Shown here piece by piece: positions 1 through 10,299 of a stretch of 64,000 nt of DNA (its first letter is position 1; each line of letters starts with the position of its first letter). This DNA is from Rosa chinensis (lineage: Eukaryota; Streptophyta; Magnoliopsida; Rosales; Rosaceae), in the NCBI RefSeq assembly GCF_002994745.2, contig NC_037091.1:55413612-55477611 (forward strand), written 5' to 3'. The notes below the pieces were generated by a model. The model saw only the letters and a list, made by a program, of their open reading frames with translations, made no database searches and had not been told where the DNA came from. Made by a program: the position numbers and the translations under genes.

Positions 1-380
1 TGTCAAGTCTTCTTAATTCTTTTCGACACAAACTACATTTCTCGCATGTAAATATCGCCTTATCAATTTATTGATGAATAAAAATTTTAGCGTGAATCCA
101 ATTCTAATTAGTGATGAAATTGTTGTCAAAGTGCTCTCTTTTTGTAAACAGTATCTTGAGTGACTATTTACTCTTGTCTTTACTAGGAAGATGAGTGTGA
201 TGTGTAGGAATTGTGTACGTGTTGATTTCTTCAATCGAGAATGATATATGTACATATAATTTGACTCGATTACTATCTTTGATCGGGATCTTCTACGACT
301 ACATGCACCATGTTTATATGGAAGCAAAGCAAATCACCGGCCGGAGGGTTTAGAAAGTTAAACCGAAAAATTATCGCAGT
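1..380. other. Intergenic, nothing recognised
   Basis: AT-rich sequence without a recognisable gene. The only open frame, on the minus strand near 13-327, has arbitrary composition and no domain. Confidence 0.6.
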
Positions 381-711
381 TATGGCAGGTTTAGCCAGTG
401 GGTAAAATGTATTTACTGTTAAAGGAAAAACACATTATGTGCCTTCGTCAAAGCAACTGACGAGGAGGGAATCAATGAATTACAATCACAGCTCAATCAA
501 CATTTAGTATCATTAATGTAATCGATATTTCCATTGTAATTCTCTCCCTATATAAAGGAGCTATGAAATGAAATGAGTAGATCAATTCCAATCTCAATTT
601 ACTTTTACACGTTATCAGCACGCTCATAGCCAATAGCCAAAGAAAAAAAAAAACCTAGTTAATTTGACTCGCGGCTATGTCAGGTTTAGCCAGTGGATAA
701 AATGTATTTAC
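381..711. repeat. 36-bp direct repeats flanking the LTR stub
   Basis: Bases 381-416 and 676-711 match at 34 of 36 positions (core caggtttagccagtgg). The first copy abuts the start of the LTR. The repeat is far too long for the 5-bp target duplication of a Copia element. It suggests a local duplication, or that the stub lies inside another repeat. Confidence 0.7.
417..632 (+). mobile_element. Copia-type LTR remnant with primer-binding region
   Basis: A 193-bp LTR runs from TGTTAAAG (417) to CTTTTACA (609). These ends are near-perfect inverted repeats. A TATA-like ctatataaagg lies near 549. The LTR is followed at once by cgttatcagcacg, the same PBS-like sequence that adjoins the Copia LTR near 49660. 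No coding interior remains, so this is a 5' LTR stub. It sits between two 36-bp direct repeats (381-416 and 676-711). Confidence 0.7.
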
Positions 712-929
712 ATCATTAGTTTGGTAACTGGTTAGTTAATTTGTGAAGTATACACGAATCAAAATTCGTTGAATGAAAAATTCTCATTATGGGAATTATT
801 CTCAAGGATTCAAAAAAAATTCGCTTATAATTCTAAATAAATGGGAGTTGGAGAATCAACAATTAATATAAAAATGAGTTCTACATGGTATAATATATCT
901 TAAAACATATAAACAAATGAACATAGTGT

Positions 930-1140
930 TAGGGCTGTAAGTAGGCTCGATACAGCTCGTGTTCAACTCGTATTCGGCTTGATGTTAGCTCGTGTTCGTA
1001 AGATAAATGAGCTGAGCTTGAACTCAATATTAAGCTCAACAAAAAAACAAGCCGAGCTTGAACAATGATATATTCAGCTCGTCTAACTTGTGAATAGCTT
1101 GTATTTTTCAAGAGTAGCTCAAGCTTGTTAAAACTCGGGT
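930..1140. repeat. Low-complexity 'agctcg' repeat fragment
   Basis: Both strands carry repeated agctcg/gagctt words around a ggctgtaagtaggctcg start. This style is common in dispersed non-autonomous DNA elements of dicots. No coding content or clean ends are visible. Confidence 0.35.
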
Positions 1141-1185
1141 TGTTTGTTAAAATTCGACTTATGAAAATTTATGGTATAAATAAAA

Positions 1186-2409
1186 GAGTTTTTCTATTGG
1201 AACCTCCAAATTTACTCACTTAACTTCTATGCTTTTTACACCTCTTATCAAAGAGTTTTTCTATTGGAACCTCCAAATTTACTCACTTGACCTCTATGCT
1301 TTTTACACCTCTTATCAAATTTTCAAATACTAAATTTACTCACTAAACCTCACTAAACTTCCTCAAATAACATCACTCATATAATTTGCAAACAAATCAT
1401 TAATTATCTTTAAAATAAAAAATTTAGTCATTTCAATGATTTAATCACTCTATAAATCTTAACTAAATATACATTTCTTAATCAAACTTAAGTTTCAAAA
1501 ATTAATGTCTCATTAATAATGCCATGAACTATTATGTTTTTTTTTTAATTTTTTTTTTCTATTTTAGCTGTGCAAAAAAAAAAAATTGAAGAAATCATTT
1601 TGTTTTTATTCTCAAAAAAAAAAATCATTTGTTTTTTAATGTTTTTTTTTCTGTATTTTTTGTACCACATGATTAATTATTTAAATATTTTTATTATTTT
1701 TTTTTTTTTCCAAATATAATGGATTGACTTAGATTTAGGTCATTAATCATTAGCGGATTTATTTTGTTTTCCCTCACTAATATGTGTTCAACATATATGT
1801 CATACATTTTTATGTCACAATAGTGTCACATGATCTTAATCATATTTTTAATTCTTATTAAATATATATGAATGCTTTAATGAGTATGTAGTGAAATTGG
1901 AAAATGAAAATAGATAAGGAAAATAATAAGGAATACAATATAATATTATTGAATTGGAAAATCTACATAAAATAAAGGATAAATTTCAGTTTAGTACCCT
2001 GTGGTTTGGGGGTAACATCATGTCAGTCCCTGCTTTTTCAATTTGATCAGCAATACCCCTGTGCTTTCAATTTCAATCAGCCGTGCCCAAATTTTACTGT
2101 TCCGTCCAATTTGAACGTTAACTTTGACTGGATTGGCAAAGTAAAATTTAGACGGAACAGTAAAATTTAGGCATGGCTGATTGAAATTGAAAGCACAGGG
2201 GTGTTGCTGATCAAATTGAAAGAGCAGGGACTGACATGATGTTACCCCCAAACCATAGGGCACTAAACTGAAATTAATCCTAAAATAAATATAATATTTT
2301 TTGGTATAATTATTGTCCTTAATAGTCATTTTATAGTAGGTTATATATGTCATTTAATAATTCATAATAGAGTGAGGTCAAGTGAGCAGATTTGGAGGTC
2401 CTAATAGAA
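1186..2409. mobile_element. Non-autonomous Mutator-like element, copy 1 (interrupted)
   Basis: The left end reads gagtttttctattggaacc and is present twice in tandem (1186 and 1254). The right end near 2380-2409 reads gaggtcaagtgagcag..ggaggtcc, the inverted counterpart. The interior matches, in reverse orientation, the complete element at 26423-27238. A 304-bp hairpin MITE is inserted at 1977. There is no transposase frame. The family assignment comes from the 9-bp target duplication of the 26-kb copy. Confidence 0.65.
1977..2280. mobile_element. Hairpin MITE, 304 bp, perfect 9-bp TSD
   Basis: Two arms of about 130 nt are inverted complements with only a handful of mismatches around a loop of roughly 40 nt. 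The target duplication taaaataaa is exact on both sides (1968-1976 and 2281-2289). A 9-bp TSD and long inverted arms point to a Mutator-type MITE. A transcript would fold into one long hairpin, so small-RNA production is plausible but not shown. It is younger than the element it interrupts. Confidence 0.85.
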
Positions 2410-2412
2410 ACT

Positions 2413-3035
2413 GTCCTTATCAAATCTTCAAATAATAAATTTACTCACTAAACCTCACTAAACTTCCTCAAATAACCTCACTCATATAATTTTTAAACAA
2501 ATTTTTATCTTTAAAATAAAAAATTTAGCCATTTCAATGATTTAATCACTCTATAAATCTTAATTAAATATACATTTCTTAATCAAACTTGAGTTTCAAA
2601 AATTAATGTCTAATCGATAAGAAAATGCCATGAACTATTATGTTTTTTTTTTCTATTTTAGCTGTGCAAAAAAAAAAGAGGAAATCATTTATTTTTATTC
2701 TCAAAAAAAAAATCATTAGTTTTTTTAATGTTTATTTTTTTCTGTATTTTTGTACCACATGATTAATTATTTAAATATTTTTAGTTTTTTTTTTCTATTT
2801 TAGCTGTGCAAAAAAAAAAATCATTAGTTTTTTATTGTTTTTTTTTCCTATATTTTTTGTTACCACATGATATAATTTTTAGTGTTTTTTTTTTTTTGCA
2901 AATATAATGGATTGACTTAGATTTAGGTCATAAATCATAAGAGGATTTATTTTGTTTTCCCTCACCAATATGCGTTCAACATATATATCATACATTTTTA
3001 TGTCACATGATCTTAATCATATTTTTAATTCTTAT

Positions 3036-3071
<36 letters not shown>

Positions 3072-3139
3072 TGCTTTAACGAGTATGTAGTGAAATTGGA
3101 AAATGAAAATAGATAAGGAAAATAATAAGGAATACAATC
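2413..3139. mobile_element. Mutator-like element, partial copy 2
   Basis: This stretch repeats the interior of copy 1, starting near copy-1 position 1310 and continuing to the shared ggaatacaat near 3135. It lacks the left terminal repeat and carries extra A/T-run expansions. It follows copy 1 head to tail, so unequal exchange or nested insertion is likely. Confidence 0.65.
3039..3068. repeat. (AT)n microsatellite
   Basis: About 15 uninterrupted AT units inside the partial Mutator-like copy. The equivalent site in copy 1 (near 1860) has only three or four units, so the expansion came after the duplication. Confidence 0.9.
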
Positions 3140-3380
3140 TAAGGTTTTTGTCCATTTACCCCATTTTAAGAGATTTTTTTCCCACTTACCCCATTAAGTT
3201 TTTTTAATTCTCTTTTACCCAAAACACTCTAAGGAGGTCTTCCCTAATACCCCATTAAGATTTTTTTATTTTTTTTAATACCATTTTACCCTCATCCCTT
3301 TGAAACTTAGAGAGAGAGAGAGAAACCATAGGAGACTTCACCAGAGCCCGGTTACCGGCCGCCGGAATCTGGCCAACTTA
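3140..3380 (+). mobile_element. Unclassified dispersed repeat, copy at 3.1 kb
   Basis: A series of 'tttacccc' and 'cttacccc' words is followed by a (GA)n run and a GC-rich tail (agcccggttaccggccgccgg). A diverged copy in the opposite orientation occurs at about 44600-44885, with the blocks in the same order. No termini or coding sequence are recognised. Confidence 0.5.
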
Positions 3381-4799
3381 TAAAAAAAACTCTATAATTC
3401 ATATACTTTTGTGAGTGCTCTTGATAATTGAGGTCGGACGATTAAAGTAGATTCATTCTTGATAAGGTGTTATCAACTTTTTCTTTTTAGAAAGCTGAAG
3501 ATACATTCTAAGCAAGTCACATGTTTTCATCCGTTTCTAAATTGTGGCCAAGCATGATAGAGCTGTCATTTTCCATTTTGACTCTGACTTCATAATCATC
3601 TATAATTGAGTTTTATCTCTATATGTTAATTGACATATGGGTTGGAGATGCTCTTAGATATTTTCTAAAAATTGTCATAAAAATATATTGTAAGAATATA
3701 TGTTATATAAATGTACAAAAATCATATTAGAAGCATTAAAGAACGTCTTATTTATTAGATCATGCCTAATTCACAATTGTAACTACAACACAGTCACTAG
3801 CCATTGATGCTGTAATGCTCATTAGTGACACTTACTGACATTGCATATCTAGGTAGTGACACCAAACTCGTCTTCGCAACTGTGTTGGATTTGAAAGAAG
3901 TGAGAGGTCTGTGAGATTGAGTAGTTATTTCCCATTTACTCAAGTATAGGTTTGTGAGACCATTTACTTTTCACCTAGCAAATAATTTTTTTTTTTGGGC
4001 CCTTCAAACAAATTGGTAGCAATTTTTAACCAAATAAATGGGTAGGCCACGCCATATCCTAGCCTAAAAATTAATTTTTTTTAATATAAGTTAAGTATAT
4101 ACTGTCCTTTGAGTTTCAAATTTTTTTTTTTCAAATTCTACACCTAAAAAATATTGTCAAGGAGAATTACCGTTGTAAGATAAAGTTAGGCTGCTTAACC
4201 TCAATACCAAACTTCTCAAGAACAATGCCTTTAGTATGGGAAGATCCAGCAAATGACTTATTAGCGCACCTTTGCATTCTAAGGTGGTTCTTTAGCAACT
4301 ATAAGAGTAAGTCTACAACCTACATTTTTGACAGGTTTTCAATTGAGTTTTGACCCAAAAAGCAAAAAATAAGAAAAAATTCATTTTTTTTGTTATTCCT
4401 AATTTTATTAGCAATGCCCGATTCATTTTTACCAAGACAAAGATCAAATCTGAAACTGTCAAATAATGATTTGCCTTGTCATCATTAATAGTTTGGTCGG
4501 AGATAAAGTATTTGTCAAAACTATACATAAAAATATTTATTTGGCAGAAATCTAATCTATTAGAGATGCTCTCAGAATTTTTCAAAACTAAATTAAGAAT
4601 CCATGAAGTCTGTATGCGTAACCAAATATTACAAGGAAGTTATATTGTAATATCCTTAATGGATACCATTTTGATTCTAGATTTTCATCAATACTTCAAA
4701 CAGTTTTATCACATAGAAAGCCATTAACTAAAAATCAGTCCCCAAAAGTTGACTTGCAAACTTATTGATAAACTTTTTTAGAGTTTTGAAATTATAAGA
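3381..4799. other. Intergenic, nothing recognised
   Basis: AT-rich sequence with A/T runs. Short open frames on both strands show no domain or splice pattern. Confidence 0.55.
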
Positions 4800-5735
4800 A
4801 ATTTCTCCTAAAATACTAAAACCCTAGTGCACCTTCGCGACCTACCCTCTTCTTCAATTGACCTTCTCGCTCGTCCGACTACGCCGCCATGCCAAGCAGG
4901 CCTCTAGCTTCGCCGGTATGTGCCATGTGGTTGAACGGGACTAGTTTTTTCTAGGATGCATCTGGATGATGATCATGACTTGGATCCGGTTTGGTGATTA
5001 GATCGATTTCTATTTGGTTATAGGCTGGTGAGGGGATTGAAAGCTTTTGGCGACTGCAGGAACCTTGAGGGATGCAATCTGATGGGATCTCGATTTGGCA
5101 GAGGATATGCTCAAATGCAGATGGGGTGGTTGTGTGGATTGGTTATGGCGACGGGATGAGTTTGGTTCGGCTGGGTCAATGTGCGCTGGTGGGGTGGTCA
5201 TCCGGTGTGCAATGGAGACGGCTACCAGTGGCAGCTTCGATGGCATTTTTGGCTCGTGATGCTAGTGCTTTGCTCGTCGCCAGGGTTCTGGGCTAGTCCT
5301 GGTGGTTGGGTCTGGGTGCTTGGGCTTGTCCTGGGGCCAGGTCTAGTGGTCATGTTGGTTGGACCCCTTGTTTTAGTTTTCTTGCCTAGCCTTTTCTAGT
5401 GGACTTAGGGGCTTCTGCCTATTCTAGCTTTTTCTCTAGTTTAGCCTATCACATGGATTTTGGTCTTTGTCGGCTTAATTATTAGTTTCTCTAGTTGTAC
5501 ACCAATTGAGGTCTCTAGACAACTAGATTTACTATTTTAGGGGAGTTAAGTTGTGAGTGTTTGGGTCATTTGATTTTTAGGCTCGAATAAATGAGCTCAT
5601 TTTGTTTACAATGAGGGTTACCTGTCATACTGCTTGGCGGCTTGTGCTATTTATAATTTTAGTGTTGTCTCACACATGATGTATGTGCCTTCTAGCTATG
5701 AATAAATTAATGAAATTATCATTTCCTCAAAACAT
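4800..5735 (+). mobile_element. Possible retroelement-derived, coding-like GC-rich block
   Basis: Base composition shifts to GC- and TG-rich between about 4830 and 5400. The block ends in an AT-rich tail with a polyadenylation-like aatgaaattatc near 5710. Overlapping short frames are low-complexity and none is a known domain. The layout resembles the 3' end of a degenerate LINE or SINE. This is inference only; an unknown gene remnant is equally possible. Confidence 0.3.
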
Positions 5736-6179
5736 GAAAAATCGGTCCCAATGCAGGAGCCAGAAAAAAAAAGGTATATTCTTAGTTTAGGAATATATGG
5801 GCGCCAACTAGCAAGTTCATTAGACGTGCAAGAAGGATAAAAGCATATTCTATTTTATCCCTTGGATACAAAGCAAAATATGGACCTTCATCGGATTTGA
5901 CTTTTTGTTCATGCTACAAATTGTTAAAACAAGACTATTTCATCACGAAAAGCTATCAAGTCGATCAAATTTTATCAGCAATCTAGCGTTTATACAAAAT
6001 GCAAGGGCATGCTGATTGGATTATGGACAGAAAGACCTATATTCAATTTTGAGAAAGAATAAAACGCATATGATGAGGGATCTGCAAATGTGCAATCCAA
6101 ACATATAAAAGGAGATGTGACACTAAGAGATCCTGTTACATTGTATCACTATCTATGTGGATGTCAACCCATTTGGGCA

Positions 6180-7909
6180 TCACGTATGACTAGCAGCCAA
6201 GATTATAAAATGGCCAATGGTCGCTGTGACAATTCCAAGAATTCCACCAGCAATAACCTGTCAAACGGGAACAACAATCAGAAGAAAAAAGAAAAGGTTT
6301 CTTTTAAGTTTATCATTGTAGGTTTAGTAGTCATGGATACCCCAATCAAGATCCATTAATCAATTACAGAGGCAAATGAATGCAAAATGGAGACCTGAGG
6401 GGGTGTGTGGCCAAGAAGTTCACGCAGTGGTCTGCTCTCAGCCAGAGGATGCTCAGAAGGAAGTTCATACACAATTTGATTCAGAACCTGGAAAATATCA
6501 ACCAAACTTTAAAATAGGATCCTAATGAGGCTGAATCATTTTAAGAATGTTTATAAACCAGATAGCAGCCAAACAACAAAGCTTCTATGAAGTCAATTCT
6601 TGGATAAAGTGTGTATTGACTGAGGAACACAATGGAATGAAGAAAAGTGTAGCAATGAATTATAAGAAAAACCCAGAGAAGCAAAAACATCAAACCTCTG
6701 CTTGGCGTCCAGCCTGTAATCTTACACCAGTTGCATCATACATCACCTGCCACCAGATTTTCTACGTTAGAGATCCCCATGATGTATGAACTATGTAAAT
6801 TCAAAAGCATAGACATATTCTACATTAGAGATCCCATGATGTATGAATTATGTAGATTCATGAGCATAAACATTTTCTACAGTAGAGATCCCCTTATCAG
6901 TTTGTCTTGAAATGTTTAAGACTGTGAATATGTAGATCGACATGCGCGTACACACATCTCAGCTGTCAGCATCATATGATTGTTGTCCAATTAAGATGTT
7001 ATATAGGCACCAAATGATGTCTTCAAAGATAACAATGGAAGGCCAAATGCTTTTTGCAAAACGATACAAAATGAAGCGAGGGATCTTACAACGCATGCTA
7101 AGATCAGTGCAATTGCAAAGAGTGATCCACCAACGCCCTCTTGAAACCCAATGGCTGCAGCAATAGCAGTAACAGTCGCAGAATGAGATGATGGCATTCC
7201 GCCGGATCCAATAAGTTGCTTAATATCCCATCTTCTTTCCTTGTACCTGCAAATCTATCAAATTTTAAGACTCTTAGGCTACACAAATTATTGACAATCA
7301 CAAGTTGTCAAGAGCATCTCTGCTCTGTTTTCACGAAACCGAAAAACAACAAATCCCCCATCAAGCTTTGCTCTACAGGGGTTCAGTTTCATATATAATT
7401 TCGAAGGAATCAAATGGCCATTCAAGTATTAGAATGTGGCAAATCTTTAAACTCCTGGTGAGTATCTTATGAATCTATGACATTGCTAGCCAATGGAGTT
7501 AACAATTTACCAAATGAAATGCATGCATGGCTTGATTGGTAATTGCTTAATGCTTATTGCTGTGTTGATTCAAGTATTTCACTTTTCACATCAAGAACGA
7601 AGATCTGGGCAATCATTACTCGACAAAAGCAATCAATGGTACAGTTCAATTCAGTATCTTTTTCTCTCCACAATCAAGAAAACCAAGATTGTAAAGCTAA
7701 CAATCTAACATGGCATTACAAATTGAAAACTAGGAACTGGGTCAGATCCAAAATTGAAGAACTGGGTTCAAAAGACAAAGAGATAATTACCAGGTGGTGA
7801 AGAGCTTGATGAGCTGGGCTGTTGCGAAAGCGATTAGAGAAGAGAGAAGAGGGTAGTTGGCGAAGATTGAGGTCGACGAAGGCGATGAAGCTGCCGCCAC
7901 CTCACCCAT
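6180..7909 (-). CDS. Acid phosphatase/vanadium haloperoxidase-related (DUF212) membrane protein
   Basis: Five exons (7909-7791, 7246-7090, 6746-6696, 6487-6395, 6257-6180) join in frame to 165 aa, within the family's usual 160-175. Start: the ATG at 7907-7909 opens MGEVAAASS; an in-frame upstream ATG at 7972 lies in likely 5' UTR. A hydrophobic segment (ALLS-type, residues 19-38) precedes YKERRW. The family motif GGMPSSHSA is at 55-63, followed by a second hydrophobic stretch (AIALILACVVMYD). The segment near 100-109 reads RLQAGRQAE, whereas homologues I recall have RLHAGRQAE. A Gly-rich hydrophobic helix ends the protein. The family is related to PAP2/haloperoxidase folds, but no substrate is established. 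Probably an integral membrane protein of plastid or endomembranes. An Arabidopsis relative, from memory, is At1g67600. Confidence 0.88.
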
Positions 7910-8546
7910 CTCCTGATTTCTCCTTGGTTCAATCCAAAGTTTCTGACTTTCTGAGGTAAAATTCCAATCCAATCGAAACCCAGAATCTGAAATCTCAAAT
8001 GGACGTGAGAATTGAGAAGGTTTTAGCCTTTTGGGTGTCGTTTTATGAAAAGGAGGGAAGCAAAGGTGGGTTCTTTGTTGGTAGGCTTGTTTCTTTGAGC
8101 TGTTGTGAATAAACAGAGCTATGTACGAGTCAGGTCTTTGTTTTCTTGGTCGACATATTTGGTTGCTTCCTTCTATCTTTCTTATAACTAACGGTCTTTG
8201 CCTCTTTCTCTAGTTTATTTCTTAAACTGAATAAGTGAATAGTGATATGAATATGCCTCCCATTGCTCCCAACTGTTACTAGAATATGCCCATTATGGCA
8301 TTCATAGCTCTTCTGTTTCTCTTGTATGTTTTCTTTATTCTTTTTATAGATTTTAATAAGATGAACACCATGAGTGAGTGTTAGAGTTGTGCAAGTTTAG
8401 TTTTGGTTTGCCACTCCGGGGATATGCTTATGTTTGAAAATTAATCATTATAATTTTAAAGAATGATTATATTCTTAGTTTCATTGGCTCGAAAACATTA
8501 CTAATTGGAAAAATTTATTTTTTCTTGCTTTGTAATGAATGGTGTA
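7910..8546. promoter_or_regulatory. 5' flank of the DUF212 gene
   Basis: This region must hold the promoter and 5' UTR of the minus-strand gene starting at 7909. Pyrimidine/AG-rich leader-like sequence is visible to about 8100. No convincing TATA box could be assigned. Confidence 0.4.
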
Positions 8547-8547
8547 A

Positions 8548-8775
8548 GAGCAAGTCCACCCGTGGGTCACCAGGTCACCTACTATTCACTGCTTTTTATG
8601 TGTATCTTCACGCGCACAATGTATTTCGTGCCCTGTGTCACCCTGGGTCACCTTGGTGACCTACAAGCTGACCTGGTGACCCAGATCTTATTGGAAACTG
8701 TGCCCGTGACCTAGAAAGTGGAAATAAACACTAAAAAACAGTAAATAGTAGGTGATCTAACGGGTGAACTTACTC
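8548..8775. mobile_element. Tourist/PIF-type MITE, TSD TAA
   Basis: Terminal inverted repeats gagcaagtccacccg (left) and cgggtgaacttactc (right) enclose 228 bp of 'ggtcacc/ggtgacc' repeats. TAA is duplicated on both sides (8545-8547 and 8776-8778). A 3-bp TAA duplication fits the PIF/Harbinger class. It abuts the gypsy pol remnant. Confidence 0.65.
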
Positions 8776-8784
8776 TAATCATAC

Positions 8785-9322
8785 CCCATCAGTTTCAACA
8801 ACCATTTTTGTTGTGCAGGAGTAGTCACTTTTTGGTTCAGAAAGTGTTCAATAGTCATGTGATCTGTATAAATCTTGAAGTGGTGACCTAGAAGATATGG
8901 CCTCCAATGTTGGACCGCAACAACCACAACTAACATTTCTTTATCATCAACTGACATATCCAAGTGTCTTTGAGCCAAGGCTTTACTCATGAGTGCAATG
9001 GGGTGTCCTTGAGGTAGCATGGCATCAATGCCCAAATCAGAAGCATCATACTCAATACCAAACTCTTTTGAGAAATCAGGTATAGCCAACACAGGTGTAG
9101 AGATGAGACCCGTCTTTAGTTCCTCAAAAGTTGATAAAGCTTTGTCATTCCATTAGAAAATAGAAAGCATCTTTCTTCAACATGTCTGTCAAAGGTTTGG
9201 TTATGATCCCAAAACCTGACATATTTTCTGTAGTAGCCAGCTAGTCCTAAAAACCCTCTCAATTCCTTAAGAGTTCTAGGTTTAGGCCATTGCTTGAAGG
9301 TCCATCTATAGTTACAGAGCAA
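8785..9322 (-). pseudogene. Ty3/gypsy pol fragment (RT C-terminus and RNase H)
   Basis: On the minus strand, from 9322 downward, the reverse-transcriptase tail [18 protein letters not shown] is followed by a frame break. Then comes an RNase H region with EYDASDLGIDAML, SVDDKEML and IYTDHMTIEHFL. This order is diagnostic of Ty3/gypsy polyproteins. Frameshifts, loss of the usual catalytic context and the absence of LTRs or integrase show it is dead. It lies 3' of RECQ5. Confidence 0.85.
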
Positions 9323-10299
9323 GGTTGTTATTACTTAGAGAAGGCTTACTTAAAAACAAGCGTCGCGTAAACTTTAATAAGTGGTATTTACTTGAGCAGG
9401 GTTTCTTGCCGGATATCTTATTATATATACATGCAGACTCTAACTCTTATGACTATTGATTCTAATGTTATCGATTTCTGTTAAAAAAAAATCAATAAAG
9501 TTTAATATTTAGACCTCAAACAAAATTATAGAGACAAATAACTCCCACAACAGTGCGTCGGATCAATAGAAGTGAAAGGGTTATCAAAAGAACAGTCCAA
9601 ATTACTCAAAAACAAGGAATCAGGTAGGATTATCTGTAAAATTGGCACAATAGAAACTGATTTGACATTTCATGATAATACGTCCAATTTACTCTTCTTT
9701 AATCACAATTGAGAGTTAGAGTAACTTCCAACTTTGCTTGGCGCCTCTTCTTGCCACCTTGCGTGTACAGAACCCTTGCATAATGGCTTTAGGACTTTTT
9801 GATCACTAGATTCATTATTACAACTCGAACCTGCTCGTGTATTCTGCTTGGACCATATATAACTTCAAATATGGTGTAAACTCTTTTCTGGGTAATCAAC
9901 GCCTCTGTCCATGTAGATTTTGGCTTTGCCTTTCCTGTTACAAAAAGTAATGCCAGAAGCATCAAGTAGGTGCTGATGTATTCACAAAAGTTGCCGACCT
10001 TGGCAAAGCCTTGGCTGATACTCGAAACATAGGAGAAAGATGGGAGCAGCTTAATGCTTACCTACCATAACTTGTATAGCACCAGAGTTGAGAATTCATC
10101 ACTGTTGAGTCTGTTCCATGCTGGTTGAAGATGTTGATCTTTTCCAGACTGGAAGAAGGGAAAGAAAAAACATATTTCTTCAATCGCAGTGAGCAATTAG
10201 TCGGAGAGAATCTAAATAATGTATCAGATTGAAAATTCCAACTCTTATATTACCTTCCTCTGGATCACTAAACAAAAAGGATGCCTAGCTCTAAAACGG
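9323..10299. other. Intergenic, includes RECQ5 3' UTR
   Basis: The part next to 10300 should be the RECQ5 3' UTR, since transcription runs leftward. The rest is AT-rich with no recognisable gene. Confidence 0.5.
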
